Positions 53,961 to 64,000 of a DNA stretch of 64,000 bases are shown here, in pieces (within the stretch, counting starts at the first letter, position 1; every line of letters starts with the position of its first letter). The translations under genes and the position numbers were made by a program. The stretch lies in contig JAIWZP010000020.1 of the NCBI GenBank assembly GCA_025201375.1, positions 310,001 to 374,000 of the forward strand, written 5' to 3'. Source of the stretch: Gongronella butleri. Its lineage: Eukaryota > Mucoromycota > Mucoromycetes > Mucorales > Cunninghamellaceae. Under the pieces are notes generated by a model. The model did no database searches, was not told the DNA's origin, and was given only the letters and a program-made list of their open reading frames with translations.

Positions 53961-54269
53961 CCCCCAGATCCGCAGCACAGATTGCAGATCACTCTATTTT
54001 ATTTTTTCTTTTCTTACGCGCTCGCTCGCTGCGCCATCTCTGATCTAGGTAGATGGCGCTCCTCGCGCTTCCATAGACCTTTCCAACCGCCCATCATTCC
54101 ATCTACCTTTCCAAACGCCCACCACATTCCATCTTGCACGTTCCAAAAGGTCAAAACGCCAATCATGATCCATACAAAACGCCCATCTACAATTGCCAAG
54201 ACGCGATGGACCATTCTAGATCGAAACATCCAAATACTGTAGACGCGTCTTGCCGCAGGCTTCATACTG

Positions 54270-55289
54270 TACTGTACAGTGCCCGGACAAAAAAAAGTTT
54301 CGCTGTGCATAATTCTCTGCAGTGCAAGGTATCAATTAATCGCGTTAATCTCTGCTGTATTGATCAATAATGGCTCCGGTGATATGAAATTTTGCAGGAA
54401 CAATGATTTAAAAGTAAAAAAACAATTCTAAAATTATGAAATGGCTATGCCAAGCCGGTATTGAAATAGATCAAAAAAGGGATACCTGACGCGTCACGCG
54501 ACGCGACGCGTGCCTACGCGTATACAATGGCCTGTGGAGATGAATTGACGTTATGAACACCATCTCCAATTTTTTTTGCAACGAGTGCAATGGTGCCTGA
54601 TTGTATTTTAAGAATCAATTCCATGTTACATGCATTGCATCGGTGCTGTGATCGAATAATGTAAAATCATCATGTGACACGCGTCACGCGTCAGTTGCAT
54701 CTGGAATAACAATTGCCATCTCTGTTATCTAATTTTAATCCTTAGTTGGCTTAAAACCATTGTACTTATTTAATTTAAAGAACTAGAATAGACTGTTATC
54801 GATTGGTTGACCAGTAGGAGCACTACGACCATGTTACGAAGGAAATCGCGACTTTTGGCGCGTCTGACGCGTGACGCGTGTCACATGATGATTTTACATT
54901 ATTCGATCACAGCACCGATGCAATGCATGTAACATGGAATTGATTCTTAAAATACAATCAGGCACCATTGCACTCGTTGCAAAAAAAAATTGGAGATGGT
55001 GTTCATAACGCCAATTCATCTCCACAGGCCATTGTATACGCGTAGGCACGCGTCGCGTCGCGTGACGCGTCAGGTATCCCTTTTTTGATCTATTTCAATA
55101 CCGGCTTGGCATAGCCATTTCATAATTTTAGAATTGTTTTTTTACTTTTAAATCATTGTTCCTGCAAAATTTCATATCACCGGAGCCATTATTGATCAAT
55201 ACAGCAGAGATTAACGCGATTAATTGATACCTTGCACTGCAGAGAATCATGCACAGCGAAACTTTTTTTTGTCCGGGCACTGTACAGTA
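54270..55289. mobile_element. long-palindrome MITE with mariner-like termini
   Basis: Arms 54270-54694 and 54864-55289 are almost perfect reverse complements (425 and 426 bases; only a few differences seen, such as GCATAATTC against GCATGATTC). They flank a 169-bp unique spacer. The termini read TA-CTGTACAGTGCCCGGAC and GTCCGGGCACTGTACAG-TA, so a TA flanks each end, as Tc1/mariner elements leave. Arms also contain runs of ACGCGTCACGCG. There is no transposase; it would be a non-autonomous element. Confidence 0.85.
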
Positions 55290-55489
55290 TTAGAACATTC
55301 CCTTAATTTCAAAACTATACAGTAAAAGGGCACCCGCTTCGCGGATGCCCTTCCCCTTTTTCCTCATTCCTTCATTTGCTCTCCCCCCTGCTCTTTCTTC
55401 CCATTGTCTCTTGTCAAATAAACCCAATGCCTGTTTATTACCACAAGTTTACCATCATCAACGACGCTGCCACCGAGTCGGGCCATAAC

Positions 55490-55565
55490 AATTGGCGGGC
55501 AAGTAGACTGTAAAAATTTTCTGGAGGCACAAGAGGCCGGCAAAGTTCGAACAAGGCGCCTTTTC
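55490..55565 (+). repeat. tail fragment of repeat R2
   Basis: CTGTAAAAATTTTCTGGAGG and GCACAAGAGGCC.GCAAAGT match 20207-20252, closing the R2 copy interrupted at 53960. Confidence 0.6.
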
Positions 55566-56152
55566 GTCTTCAAAGATAAATGCCACGCACTTATACTACT
55601 GTACGGTACTGTACCACCTAGGTTCTTTTTTGTGCAGTGTACGTAGAGCGATGCTGTAACTTCCAAGATGTGAAACAACAGCTGCACTTTCTTCTACTGT
55701 ATCATAACCACGCTTGTGCTGACAATTCACTACTCCCTACTACGGTACATCCAGCACAACAGACTTGCTTGTTGCTTTGCCAAAAAATGGTACTGTATTT
55801 TGTACGTATGATACTGTATGATACGCATCATATTGTTAATTTATTTCAGGACAGTGTTCATCTGTTTGTCTCGATTGCCTGCTCCCTGCTGGTTCCATTT
55901 GGACCTGATCTAAGCCAAAAGCCAACGCTCGAATACAAGAAACACCAAAATAACCAAAATTTACACATTTTTATTTTCTGCTTGGCAAGGAGGAGTCACT
56001 TGGATTTCCTTCAATAACGAAAACGCGCACGACTTTAACCCAACACGCACGAATGATTCGCTTGGCCAACCTACACACGTACACAGCTCTTGAATTTTCG
56101 TCAGAAATAGGCATCTTTTAATTGACTCGGGCTACAAATGCAGTCCTAGTGC
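55566..56152. other. intergenic stretch
   Basis: No gene recognised; several TACTGTA/TACAGTA motifs; 3' flank of the TSC13-like gene. Confidence 0.4.
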
Positions 56153-57183
56153 TTAGGCAATGAAGGGGAACATGGCGCGACGCGTCTTGGGGTAGTTGGG
56201 GAATTCTTTCTTGTAGTTCTTGTGCTTCTTGACGGCCCAAACGTACATTTGACCAGTAGCAACCACGTTGAACAAAAAGGCTAAAAAAAAAGGTCATCAT
56301 CTTGCACGCGTCGCGTCGTTTCATGACTTACCGCTCCAGCTGGTGGTGAGGAAGCACACGGACGTCCAGGCAATGAACTCGAAAAAGTAATTGGCGCACG
56401 ACACCAAGTCAAAGCCGTAGCCGTAGGGGATCTTGCGCTCGCGGGAGCCCGCAGGGCGCAGATTGCGCAGCGTGACGTGCGTGATCAAGTTGGACAATTC
56501 AGCCCACTGTAAAAATAAAAAAAAAAGAGTGAGTGAGAAAATCGCGCGTCAAAAATTGATATCCAAAGACATACAGCCCAGACAGCGACGCATCCATAAA
56601 GCCAGACATCGCTGCGCACCGCGAGCTTTTGGCCCTGGGCGAACCAGGGACCATAGACCCAGTAGGCGAGATTGACGCCAGACAAGAACCAATAGTGCGC
56701 CGAGTTCTTGAACACGTTGAAAAAGGGCATGGTGCCGTGCGAGAAGCGATGGACAAAGATCGTTTCCAATTCACGCTTCAAAAAGTGAAGCATGACAAGG
56801 GCAAAGGCCCACTTTTGCATGGGCGAGTGCTCAATCGCGGCCTGGCCGTAAAACAGCTTGGTGCCGTAGTAAAAGAGCGGGTGGATGACCATGGGGCCCG
56901 CGTATTCGATCAAAAACACGGTGCGCCAGCCAATCTGCGGACCCAGATCCTTGACCTGCAGCGACGCGCCATCATTGATCCCCAACGCCGCAAGCGACTT
57001 GTCGTCAGGCACGGGCTTCTTGTCCTCGGTCGTGATACGCTGGCGATCGGGTGTCAATTTGGGGAATTGCTTGTGCAGCGCCTTGTTGATATCCTTGAGC
57101 GTCAATGACGACGCGTCGCCGGCCAAGTCAAGCGTCACGGGAAACTTGGACGACTTTGAACGCGAGGTGATGGTGATCTTCAT
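56153..57183 (-). CDS. TSC13: very-long-chain trans-2-enoyl-CoA reductase (TSC13/TECR type)
   Basis: Catalyses the last reduction of ER very-long-chain fatty-acid elongation. Three exons run right to left from ATG 57183. The N-terminus is a ubiquitin-like fold typical of TECR (MKITITSRSKSSKFPVTLDL, DINKALHKQFPKLTPDRQRI, KSLAALGINDGASLQVKDLG). Then come steroid-5-alpha-reductase-type membrane helices: LGPQIGWRTVFLIEYAGPMV, KRELETIFVHRFSHGTMPFF with the conserved ETxFVHRFSxGTMP, NSAHYWFLSGVNLAYWVYGP, and, after the first intron, RERKIPYGYGFDLVSCANYF with FFEFIAWTSVCFL. The C-terminus KNYKKEFPNYPKTRRAMFPF matches the family end (Y-P-x-x-R-x-x-x-P-F/W). It lies head-to-head with the UGGT gene across about 230 bases; both products act in the ER. 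Confidence 0.93.
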
Positions 57184-57416
57184 CGAAACAATGAAAAGGG
57201 AAGAGGAAGAAAAAGAAGAAAAAAAGGAGTTTTCAACAAATGTGCTTATTTTTTTGATTGACTCCCCAAGGCCCCAACGGCACGCGAGCCCGACACCGGT
57301 GCCTAAAAAAGGCAATTGGTCAAATCTCGGACAGGGCGGCATTGATGCACGCTTTTTTTTTTTTTGTGCCCCTCACTTTTTTTTTTTCTTCTACTTCTTC
57401 TTTACACTTTTTTTTT
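57184..57416. promoter_or_regulatory. bidirectional promoter region, TSC13-like and UGGT genes
   Basis: 233 bases between divergent start codons, T-rich towards UGGT and A-rich (on this strand) towards the TSC13-like gene. Confidence 0.5.
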
Positions 57417-60400
57417 ATGGTTCGCCTTGTTTCTGCTGGCCTAGCAAGCACACTGTTGCTTTCTTGCGTGTCAGCGCGACAAGAGGCCACGCCACCCGTC
57501 GAATTGTCAATGCTTGCTCCATGGCAGGCGCCAGACGCTCTTGTGCAAGTCGCGTAAGTCTTTCCTCATCTTGAGACAAATGCCGGTCATTGATGCCGTA
57601 TTTCGTTCCACAGCGAGACACTGGGCAAGGTGGCGCCGAAAAGCTACTGGGACTATATTCAGGACCTGACAAAAGTGGCGCAAATGCCACTCACACCGCA
57701 GCAGCAGTACGAAAATGCGAATTTACTGGCCAAGAACCACATCGACTCGCAGCTGGCAGCTCTGTTGCGGCACCATCTCGCGCTGCACCTGTCGGCGCCA
57801 CTAATTGAGGCGCAACACCAGGAATACACTTACCGAATTGCTCCGTCTGTCGCCGACTATGACTCTGCGTGCGCCGTGTGGGTCAATGTCGACGGAAACC
57901 AGGCGTGCACCGTCAGCGCGCTCGACGATCTTTTGAAAACCCGCTCAAACGACGCCCCCACGCGTCGCCACGTCGCGCTGCCTGATCACGTGTACGGCAA
58001 AAGCGACAAACCCCTTGTACACCTGCACACCGCGTCTTTTGCGGGACCATTTGACGAGGTTTTCCGCTATTTGCGCAAGCGCGTCGACGATGCTGGTGAT
58101 ATCGCCTTTTCCATCCACTACAAGCCCGCAGCAGGCTCCAATTCCAGCACCGCGCCATTGTACCTCACCGGTTACGGCGTGGAACTTGCCATCAAGAACA
58201 CCGATTACCTTGTGATCGACGACCGTGCCAGTGCCGTCGATTCGGATGAGAAAAAACAGGACGATGACGAGTCGGATTCGACGGCTGCAAGCTTTATCAA
58301 GAATCTCGGCAAAAAGGTCAATCATATGCTGTTTGAGACTGACGAAAAGCCCACCATCAAGCCAATGACGCCAGAGGAAATCAAACGTAAAAAAAAAAAA
58401 AAAATGAAATTATGGCATTTGGTAGGGATATTGACGCGGCGCGACGCGCCTTGTTTTTCTTCTAGCATTGTCGATGAAGGCGGCTCAATTCATCCTGAAC
58501 GCCAAGGAACCGCTTACGGCGCTCGCCCAGCTAGCGCAGGACTTCCCCAAGCACGCGCACAAGATCAGCAATGTCCAAGTCAGCGACGATGTTGCCATGG
58601 AAATCGCACAAAATCAGCGCCAGTTCATCAAGGCCGGCACCAATGTCATGTGGCTCAATGGCATGCCGCTCGAGGACAGCGAGACCAATCCGTTCTTGTA
58701 AATGTTCCCTAATGTTGGCGGGATGGCGTTGGAAACACGCGATTGACCTCGATTTTTTTCTTTTAGCATTGCACGCGCTCTTGTGCGTGAGCGTCAATTG
58801 GTGCAGCAGTTGGAAGAGCTTGGCATGACGCGACGACAGGCGCTAGAGTTGGTGTCTGAGGATCCCACGCCGTCGTCAGGCACAGCCACTACGCCAAAGG
58901 TGTTTGACACACGCGACGATGCCGAACACCCCGCCGTCCTATGGATGAATGACATTGAGAGCGACGCACAGTACACCGTCTGGCCCTCGGAGCTGTCGAG
59001 CGTGAGTTGCGCGCGCATTTGTTCGATGACATCGCCATGCTCATAATTGTTTTTCTTGCTTTTCTAGTTGCTGCGCGCTGGCTACCCGGGCCAGATGCGC
59101 GTCGTGCGCAAAAATTTGTTCAACGTGATCATGATGGAGGATCTTGCGACGGCAGAGTCGCTGAAGCGCATCACCCAGGAAATTTCTAGCATCATCCAGC
59201 AAGGTGCACCGCTGCGCGTCGGCATTGTTCCTTACCTTGACGACCACAATGGCCCAAGTGCGTTTAACCGCCCCATCAGTGACACATGGACGCTGATTTC
59301 TCTCTCTTTCTCTTTTTTTTTTTTTATTTTTATTTTAATTAGCATCGCTTATGGCCAAGGCATGGGTTGACCTCAATGAAAGAAAGGGCCTAGCGGACAG
59401 CATCATCTTTTTGGAAGAGGTAAAAGTTCACTCCAAAGAGGAATACTATCCATGCTCACTTTTTTTAAAATACACAGGTCCTGCGCGAGATGACCAAAGC
59501 CAAGCTGGAGATTGTTACGGAGCGAGAAATCGCCAATGCCTTTGAAAAGGTCGATTCGCGGGACGCATGGGTAGAAATCGAGCTGGCTTCGCCTCCACAG
59601 GGCGTGCAGCAATTCCTGGCGCGTCTCGGCTTGGATGACACGACCCACGGCAAGGTGATGTTCCTCAATGGCCAATTCATCGAGTACACTGAGCAGCGCG
59701 TAAGAAAAAAAAAAACAGACAAAGAGTCCGAAGCAGATCTTTTCAACGTTTATTTTCTGGTAGCCTTGGATGCCGTCGCTGATGACCGTATTCCAGTCTC
59801 AGATGCAATCTCTGACGCGCAGTGTAAGTGATCAATGACGTGTTTTTGTGTAAAATTCTCATTTTTTTGCTTTATTTTCTTATCTTAGGTGTACATGGGT
59901 GAGGTCGGCGACGACGACAATGTATACGATTTCTTCTTGAATCAGCCTGATGTCGCTGCCACGCGCAACGCATACATCACTGTCTCCGACGATCGCCCCC
60001 TGAAGATGGTGGATGCGTCAGTCGTGCAACAAAACATCCATTACGTGACTTCAGAAGCCGATGGAGCCAAGATCGGCAACGTGTGGGTCGCTGGCGACAT
60101 GAATTCGCACGCAGGACTCAAAATGCTGCTGAACGCCCTGGAATTCCTGGTAATTGAGATCGTTTGTCGCCAAAAAAAAGAATTCCAATCTAATTCTTCT
60201 TTTATTACGCGCAGGACGCCAACAAAGGGACGCGCCTGGCGGTCATTCATGTGCCATCTACCGACGACCAGCACCAAGAGGACGGTCCCTTGTTTTCGGA
60301 TGTGCTTTACCATCAATTGTACATCGAAAAGGCGGATTTCGCGCAGCTCAGGGACCTTGCTGCGACGCAGGCCGCTCATTGGCAAGAAACGGACGTGCAG

Positions 60401-61717
60401 GGCACCCCAGACGAACGTCTTGTTAAGCCGCTCGCGCCTGGCAGCCCTGTTGTGGAACAAAACGTGCATAAACAGGTGACAGAGCAATGGAACGCGCACT
60501 ATGCAATGGTTGGCACCAAGGTCACGCCACAACAAGCGTGTATCGTCGTCAATGGACGCGTAAGTCTCTTTGAGAAAAAAAAAAAAGGACGTGTCAGCGC
60601 GTATTCACTCACAATTTTTTCTATTATTCTTATTTTTTTCTCATCAAGATTGTCGGTCCATTTGCAGCGGCCAAGGGCTTTTCGGTGGCAGACATGACGT
60701 CGCTGTGGCAGGTCGAATTGAAGGACCGTATTAGCCCGATGCAGGCGCGCTTGGAGCAATTGGAGATCGATTTGGCTCCTGACGCCCAGCATGTGCTAGC
60801 GGACAAGCTTACGTTCCTTGTGAGCCTGTTTGACAAGGTGAGCAAAAGCATGGCACGAAATGTCGTTCTGGCGACCCAGAAAAACGCAGTGCGTGACCGA
60901 TACTATGCGCGTCTTGGGAGCGACTTCACGCGTGTGACCGCAGGTGACGCGAGTAATGCGTACGCGGAGATTGGCGTGCTCCTGGATCCGCTGAGCGAGG
61001 ACGCGCAAGCTTGGGCTGGCATGCTGCTTGCACTGGCTGACATTGACGGCGTTGTTGTGGACATTCGATTGAATTCGCGCCCGAAATTGGACAAATTGCC
61101 GTTGACGCGGTTTTACCGGTCGGTCGTCGACACGGACTGGCACTTTGATGGCGAAGGTCAACGCACGGTGCCCACCGCCTATTTCGACGCGTTGCCAATG
61201 GACCCGCTGTACACGCTTGGCGTGCATACCATTGAACCATGGCAAGTGACCGTGCAAAAGGCGAATATGGACCTGGACAACATCAAATTGGTAGATCAAG
61301 GCGTCAAAGCCGTCTACGCTCTTGAGCACATCCTGATCGAGGGCCACTGCATCGACGACAAGACACGCGCGCCCCCTCGCGGCCTTCAATTCAACCTGGA
61401 CTCTTCTGCCGCCACTACAGGCACCATTGTCATGGCCAATCTCGGCTACTTCCAGCTCAAGGCCAACCCGGGCCATTGGCAACTGACGATCCGCCCCGGA
61501 CGGTCCAGCGACGTGTATCATCTCGACAATATTGCCACTGGTGGCGACTGGGACAAGTCAGCCGATCCCAACCAGCCACTCATCCTTGACAGCTTCGAGG
61601 GCCTGCGAGTCTTTGCCGGCGTGCAAAAGAACCCGGGCATGGACGACCAGGAAGTGCTCGAAAACATCGATGACCAGGCCAAATCCGGCATTTTCTCCTC
61701 TTTTTCGCAAAAGTAAG

Positions 61718-61752
<35 letters not shown>

Positions 61753-63091
61753 GAAAGCACAAAGCAATCAGGCATTGACAATGCCTTTTTCTATTTTATT
61801 ACGCGCACAGGGTGTTTGGCAAAAAGTCCGCTCCCAAGGACCACGCCGAAGGTGCGCGCAAGCAGGCTGACATCAATATTTTCTCGGTGGCGTCCGGGCA
61901 CCTGTACGAGCGCTTTTTGGCCATCATGACCGCGTCGGTCATGAAGCACACTGACAGCACTGTGAAATTCTGGTTCATTGAGAACTTTTTGTCACCGTCG
62001 TTCAAGGTACAAAGAAAAAGGAAGCGTTTATCCATGGCCATTGACATTGATCTTTTTTTTTTCAGGACTTTTTGCCCGAATTGGCCAACTCGTATGGGTT
62101 TGAGTACGAATTGGTGACTTACAAATGGCCGTCGTGGTTGAACGCTCAGACGGAGAAGCAGCGCACCATCTGGGGCTACAAGATCTTGTTTTTGGATGTC
62201 CTTTTCCCCTTGGATCTCGAAAAGGTCATCTTTGTCGATGCGGATCAGGTAAACTTGGCCTTTTTTTTTTTTTTTTGGCGACGCCCCATGGCGTCAAGCA
62301 AGGAAAAAAAAATTGAGACTGACGCGCGTTTCTTTTGTTTTGCAAAGATTGTGCGCACGGACATGAAGGAATTGGTGGACCTGGACCTGCAAGGCGCGCC
62401 ATATGGCTATACCCCCTTTTGCAGCGACCGACGTGAGATGGACGGCTTCCGCTTCTGGAACCAGGGCTACTGGAAGGATCACCTCGCCGGCAGACCATAT
62501 CACATTAGGTAATTTGAGAGAAAAAAAAAAGGATAAAAAAAAAAGGCTGAATTGGCCAGTTTTCGATGACTGACACGCCCTTTTTTCCCCTCTTTTTCAA
62601 GCGCTCTGTACGTGGTCGACCTTGTGCGCTTCCGCCAGATGGCGGCTGGCGACCGTTTGCGCGCGACGTACCAACAATTGAGCGTCGATCCCAACTCGCT
62701 TGCGAATCTCGACCAGGATCTGCCCAACAATATGATCCATGCGGTGCCCATCTTTTCACTGCCGCAGGAATGGCTCTGGTGCGAGACCTGGTGCAGCGAT
62801 GAAAGCTTGACAAAGGCTAAAACCATTGATCTGGTAAGGATACAAATGTTTTTTTTTTTTAGATTTTTACGTACCCTTCTCATTCCTCTTTTATTTTAGT
62901 GCAACAATCCACTGACCAAGGAGCCCAAGCTGGACCGTGCGCGCCGCCAGGTGCCCGAATGGGCCACGTACGACTCGCAAATAGAGGCGATTCGCCAGCG
63001 ATTCTTGCAACAGCAGCAAACGCAGTCATTGGTCGCCACGCCGGCCCCCAGCACCAAGATACATCCTACGCACGTCAAGGACGAGCTGTAA
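57417..63091 (+). CDS. UGGT: UDP-glucose:glycoprotein glucosyltransferase
   Basis: The ER folding sensor that re-glucosylates misfolded N-glycoproteins so calnexin/calreticulin rebinds them. Start ATG 57417 gives a signal peptide ([20 protein letters not shown]). A dozen or more short introns split about 1.5 thousand residues. The N-terminal sensor region shows [34 protein letters not shown] and [21 protein letters not shown] middle part carries thioredoxin-like repeats ([35 protein letters not shown]). The GT24 catalytic domain begins near 61830: [78 protein letters not shown] (the DxD metal site) and [20 protein letters not shown]. Then come [20 protein letters not shown] and [20 protein letters not shown]. 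The C-terminus is KDEL, an ER-retrieval signal. Some introns hold A runs up to about 28. Confidence 0.96.
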
Positions 63092-64000
63092 AAACCCATC
63101 CACAGACATTAAAAGCAATTTATTGGGCGTGCTTTTAGCGCGCAATACTGTAGTGACATTGAAAAAAGAACGATGCAATTGGTGAGACAATGAGGGAGAG
63201 GGAGAGTGAGAGTGAGAGAGAAAAAAAAAAAAAAAAGAGGAGGAGCAGAGGAGTGTGGAAACGAGATTTGACGTTGTCAAGGCTGTCCAATCCTTTTTGA
63301 TACGCTTTCTTGCATTTTGGCAGAACACGCTCAGTGCTTTCTTGAAGTTGCAGGTGTGTTCTTATAAAATACCTGATTGTTTCAGGGCGACCGTGTGCAG
63401 ATGCATGAAAAATGGGCTGTCGCTCTTGAATCTCTATAGAATGGGACCAAATTCACCGCAACCCGATCAAAATTGGCGGAAAAAGAAACTTTTTCAACAA
63501 ATTCTTTCATGGCGACGAGGACAGTCTAATCGACCTGAGTGTGCTCGGTCACCGTCGAGTGCGTGGATTTCCGTGTAATCGAATCTTGGACTAGCAAGAA
63601 AAAGCTGGCCTGACCACCAAAAAGAATATAAGGACGCGTTCACTCACTTTTTTTCTTTTTTCTTTTTTTCCTTTTTTACCTTCTGTGTTGCAAAAATCGA
63701 CGCGGATACTTTGAAAAAGGGGGATGAAAAAAGAAAAGAAAAAAGGGGCGGGAGTTCTCTCTCTCTCTTTTTTTTTTCTCGTCATTTTCTCCCGCCCCTG
63801 ATGCGTCAATTGATTTTTCATCAATGACAAGGATGCGTCACGCATTACTCTCGCTCGGACAGCTGCTCATCCGGCTCCAATGTACATCTATTTAGCTCGC
63901 AATTCTGCGTCAGCCATCCATGTTTTTTTTAATGCAGCCATCCAATGGGCACAAAAGTCAAAATAGGATGTATGAGCAAGATGAGAAGGCCGGGAACCAA
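63092..64000. other. 3' flank of UGGT and non-coding DNA
   Basis: No gene recognised. 63400-63560 carries an R2-related fragment (GATCAAAA.TGGC..AAA then TTTTTCAACAAA.T.TT.ATGGCGA), also seen near 52885-52935. The final 400 bases are pyrimidine-rich. Confidence 0.5.

Noticed and set aside
54014..54310. Possible transposase exon beside the palindromic element
   Set aside because: Frames here show no DDE motif or other transposase feature and extend into the inverted arm.
1..64000. tRNA genes
   Set aside because: I scanned by eye for A- and B-box words (GGTTCGANNCC-type) on both strands and found none with a matching acceptor stem; a covariance scan would be decisive.

Overview
The window is nuclear DNA of a fungus, probably an early-diverging (non-Dikarya) lineage. 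Most genes are split by short GT-AG introns. Fungal hallmarks include a PHP-type histidinol phosphatase (HIS2), a yeast-type amino-acid permease, TOM22 and a TSC13-type enoyl reductase. These sit beside genes uncommon in Dikarya: RFWD3-like, Aven-like and questin-oxidase-like. Long A/T homopolymers in introns and leaders are a conspicuous local style. No tRNA, rRNA, CRISPR or bacterial-style operon was seen. The lineage placement is inference.

Layout. 1-888: 3' end of BUD13 (+). About 1546-1690: a possible structured RNA. 2064-2870: homeobox gene (+). 5.4-6.2 kb: inverted copy of a dispersed repeat (R1). 6.9-8.0 kb: inorganic pyrophosphatase (-). 9.0-10.5 kb: Aven-like gene (+). 11.3 kb: small orphan (+). 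13.2-14.3 kb: unresolved split gene (+). 14.4-16.3 kb: amino-acid permease (-). 18-20.3 kb: a tandem ~497-bp array and repeat R2. 20.7-23.6 kb: full-length EF-2 paralogue (-) that lacks its GTPase motifs and carries an in-frame TAG. 24.6-25.4 kb: R1. 25.9-27.7 kb: RFWD3-like RING/WD40 ligase (+). 27.9-29.4 and 34.0-35.6 kb: two questin-oxidase-like paralogues (+) flanking an orphan gene (30.9-32.5 kb). 35.8-37.4 kb: mitochondrial PDK/BCKDK-type kinase (-), head-to-head with HIS2 (37.6-38.8 kb, +). 39 kb: R1. 40.1-42.0 kb: sugar transporter (-). 43.2-43.7 kb: TOM22 (+), convergent with an acidic/Ser-rich orphan (-). 48.3-49.0 kb: ornithine decarboxylase antizyme-like gene (+). 49.9-56 kb: a repeat island. 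56.2-57.2 kb: TSC13-like reductase (-), head-to-head with a large UGGT gene (57.4-63.1 kb, +).

The repeat island holds two striking structures. One (51.2-52.5 kb) is a ~190-bp inverted repeat enclosing a 20/21-bp minisatellite with a 203-bp higher-order period. The other (54.27-55.29 kb) is a near-perfect 425-bp-arm palindrome with TA-flanked, CAGTGCCCGG-type mariner-like termini, nested in an older repeat.

Functional links are mostly housekeeping: ER glycoprotein folding control (UGGT) next to ER fatty-acid elongation (TSC13), mitochondrial functions (pyrophosphatase, PDK/BCKDK, TOM22), polyamine control (antizyme) and nutrient uptake (permease, sugar transporter). The most unusual items are the GTPase-dead EF-2 paralogue, an antizyme-like gene readable without a frameshift, and the two inverted-repeat elements.
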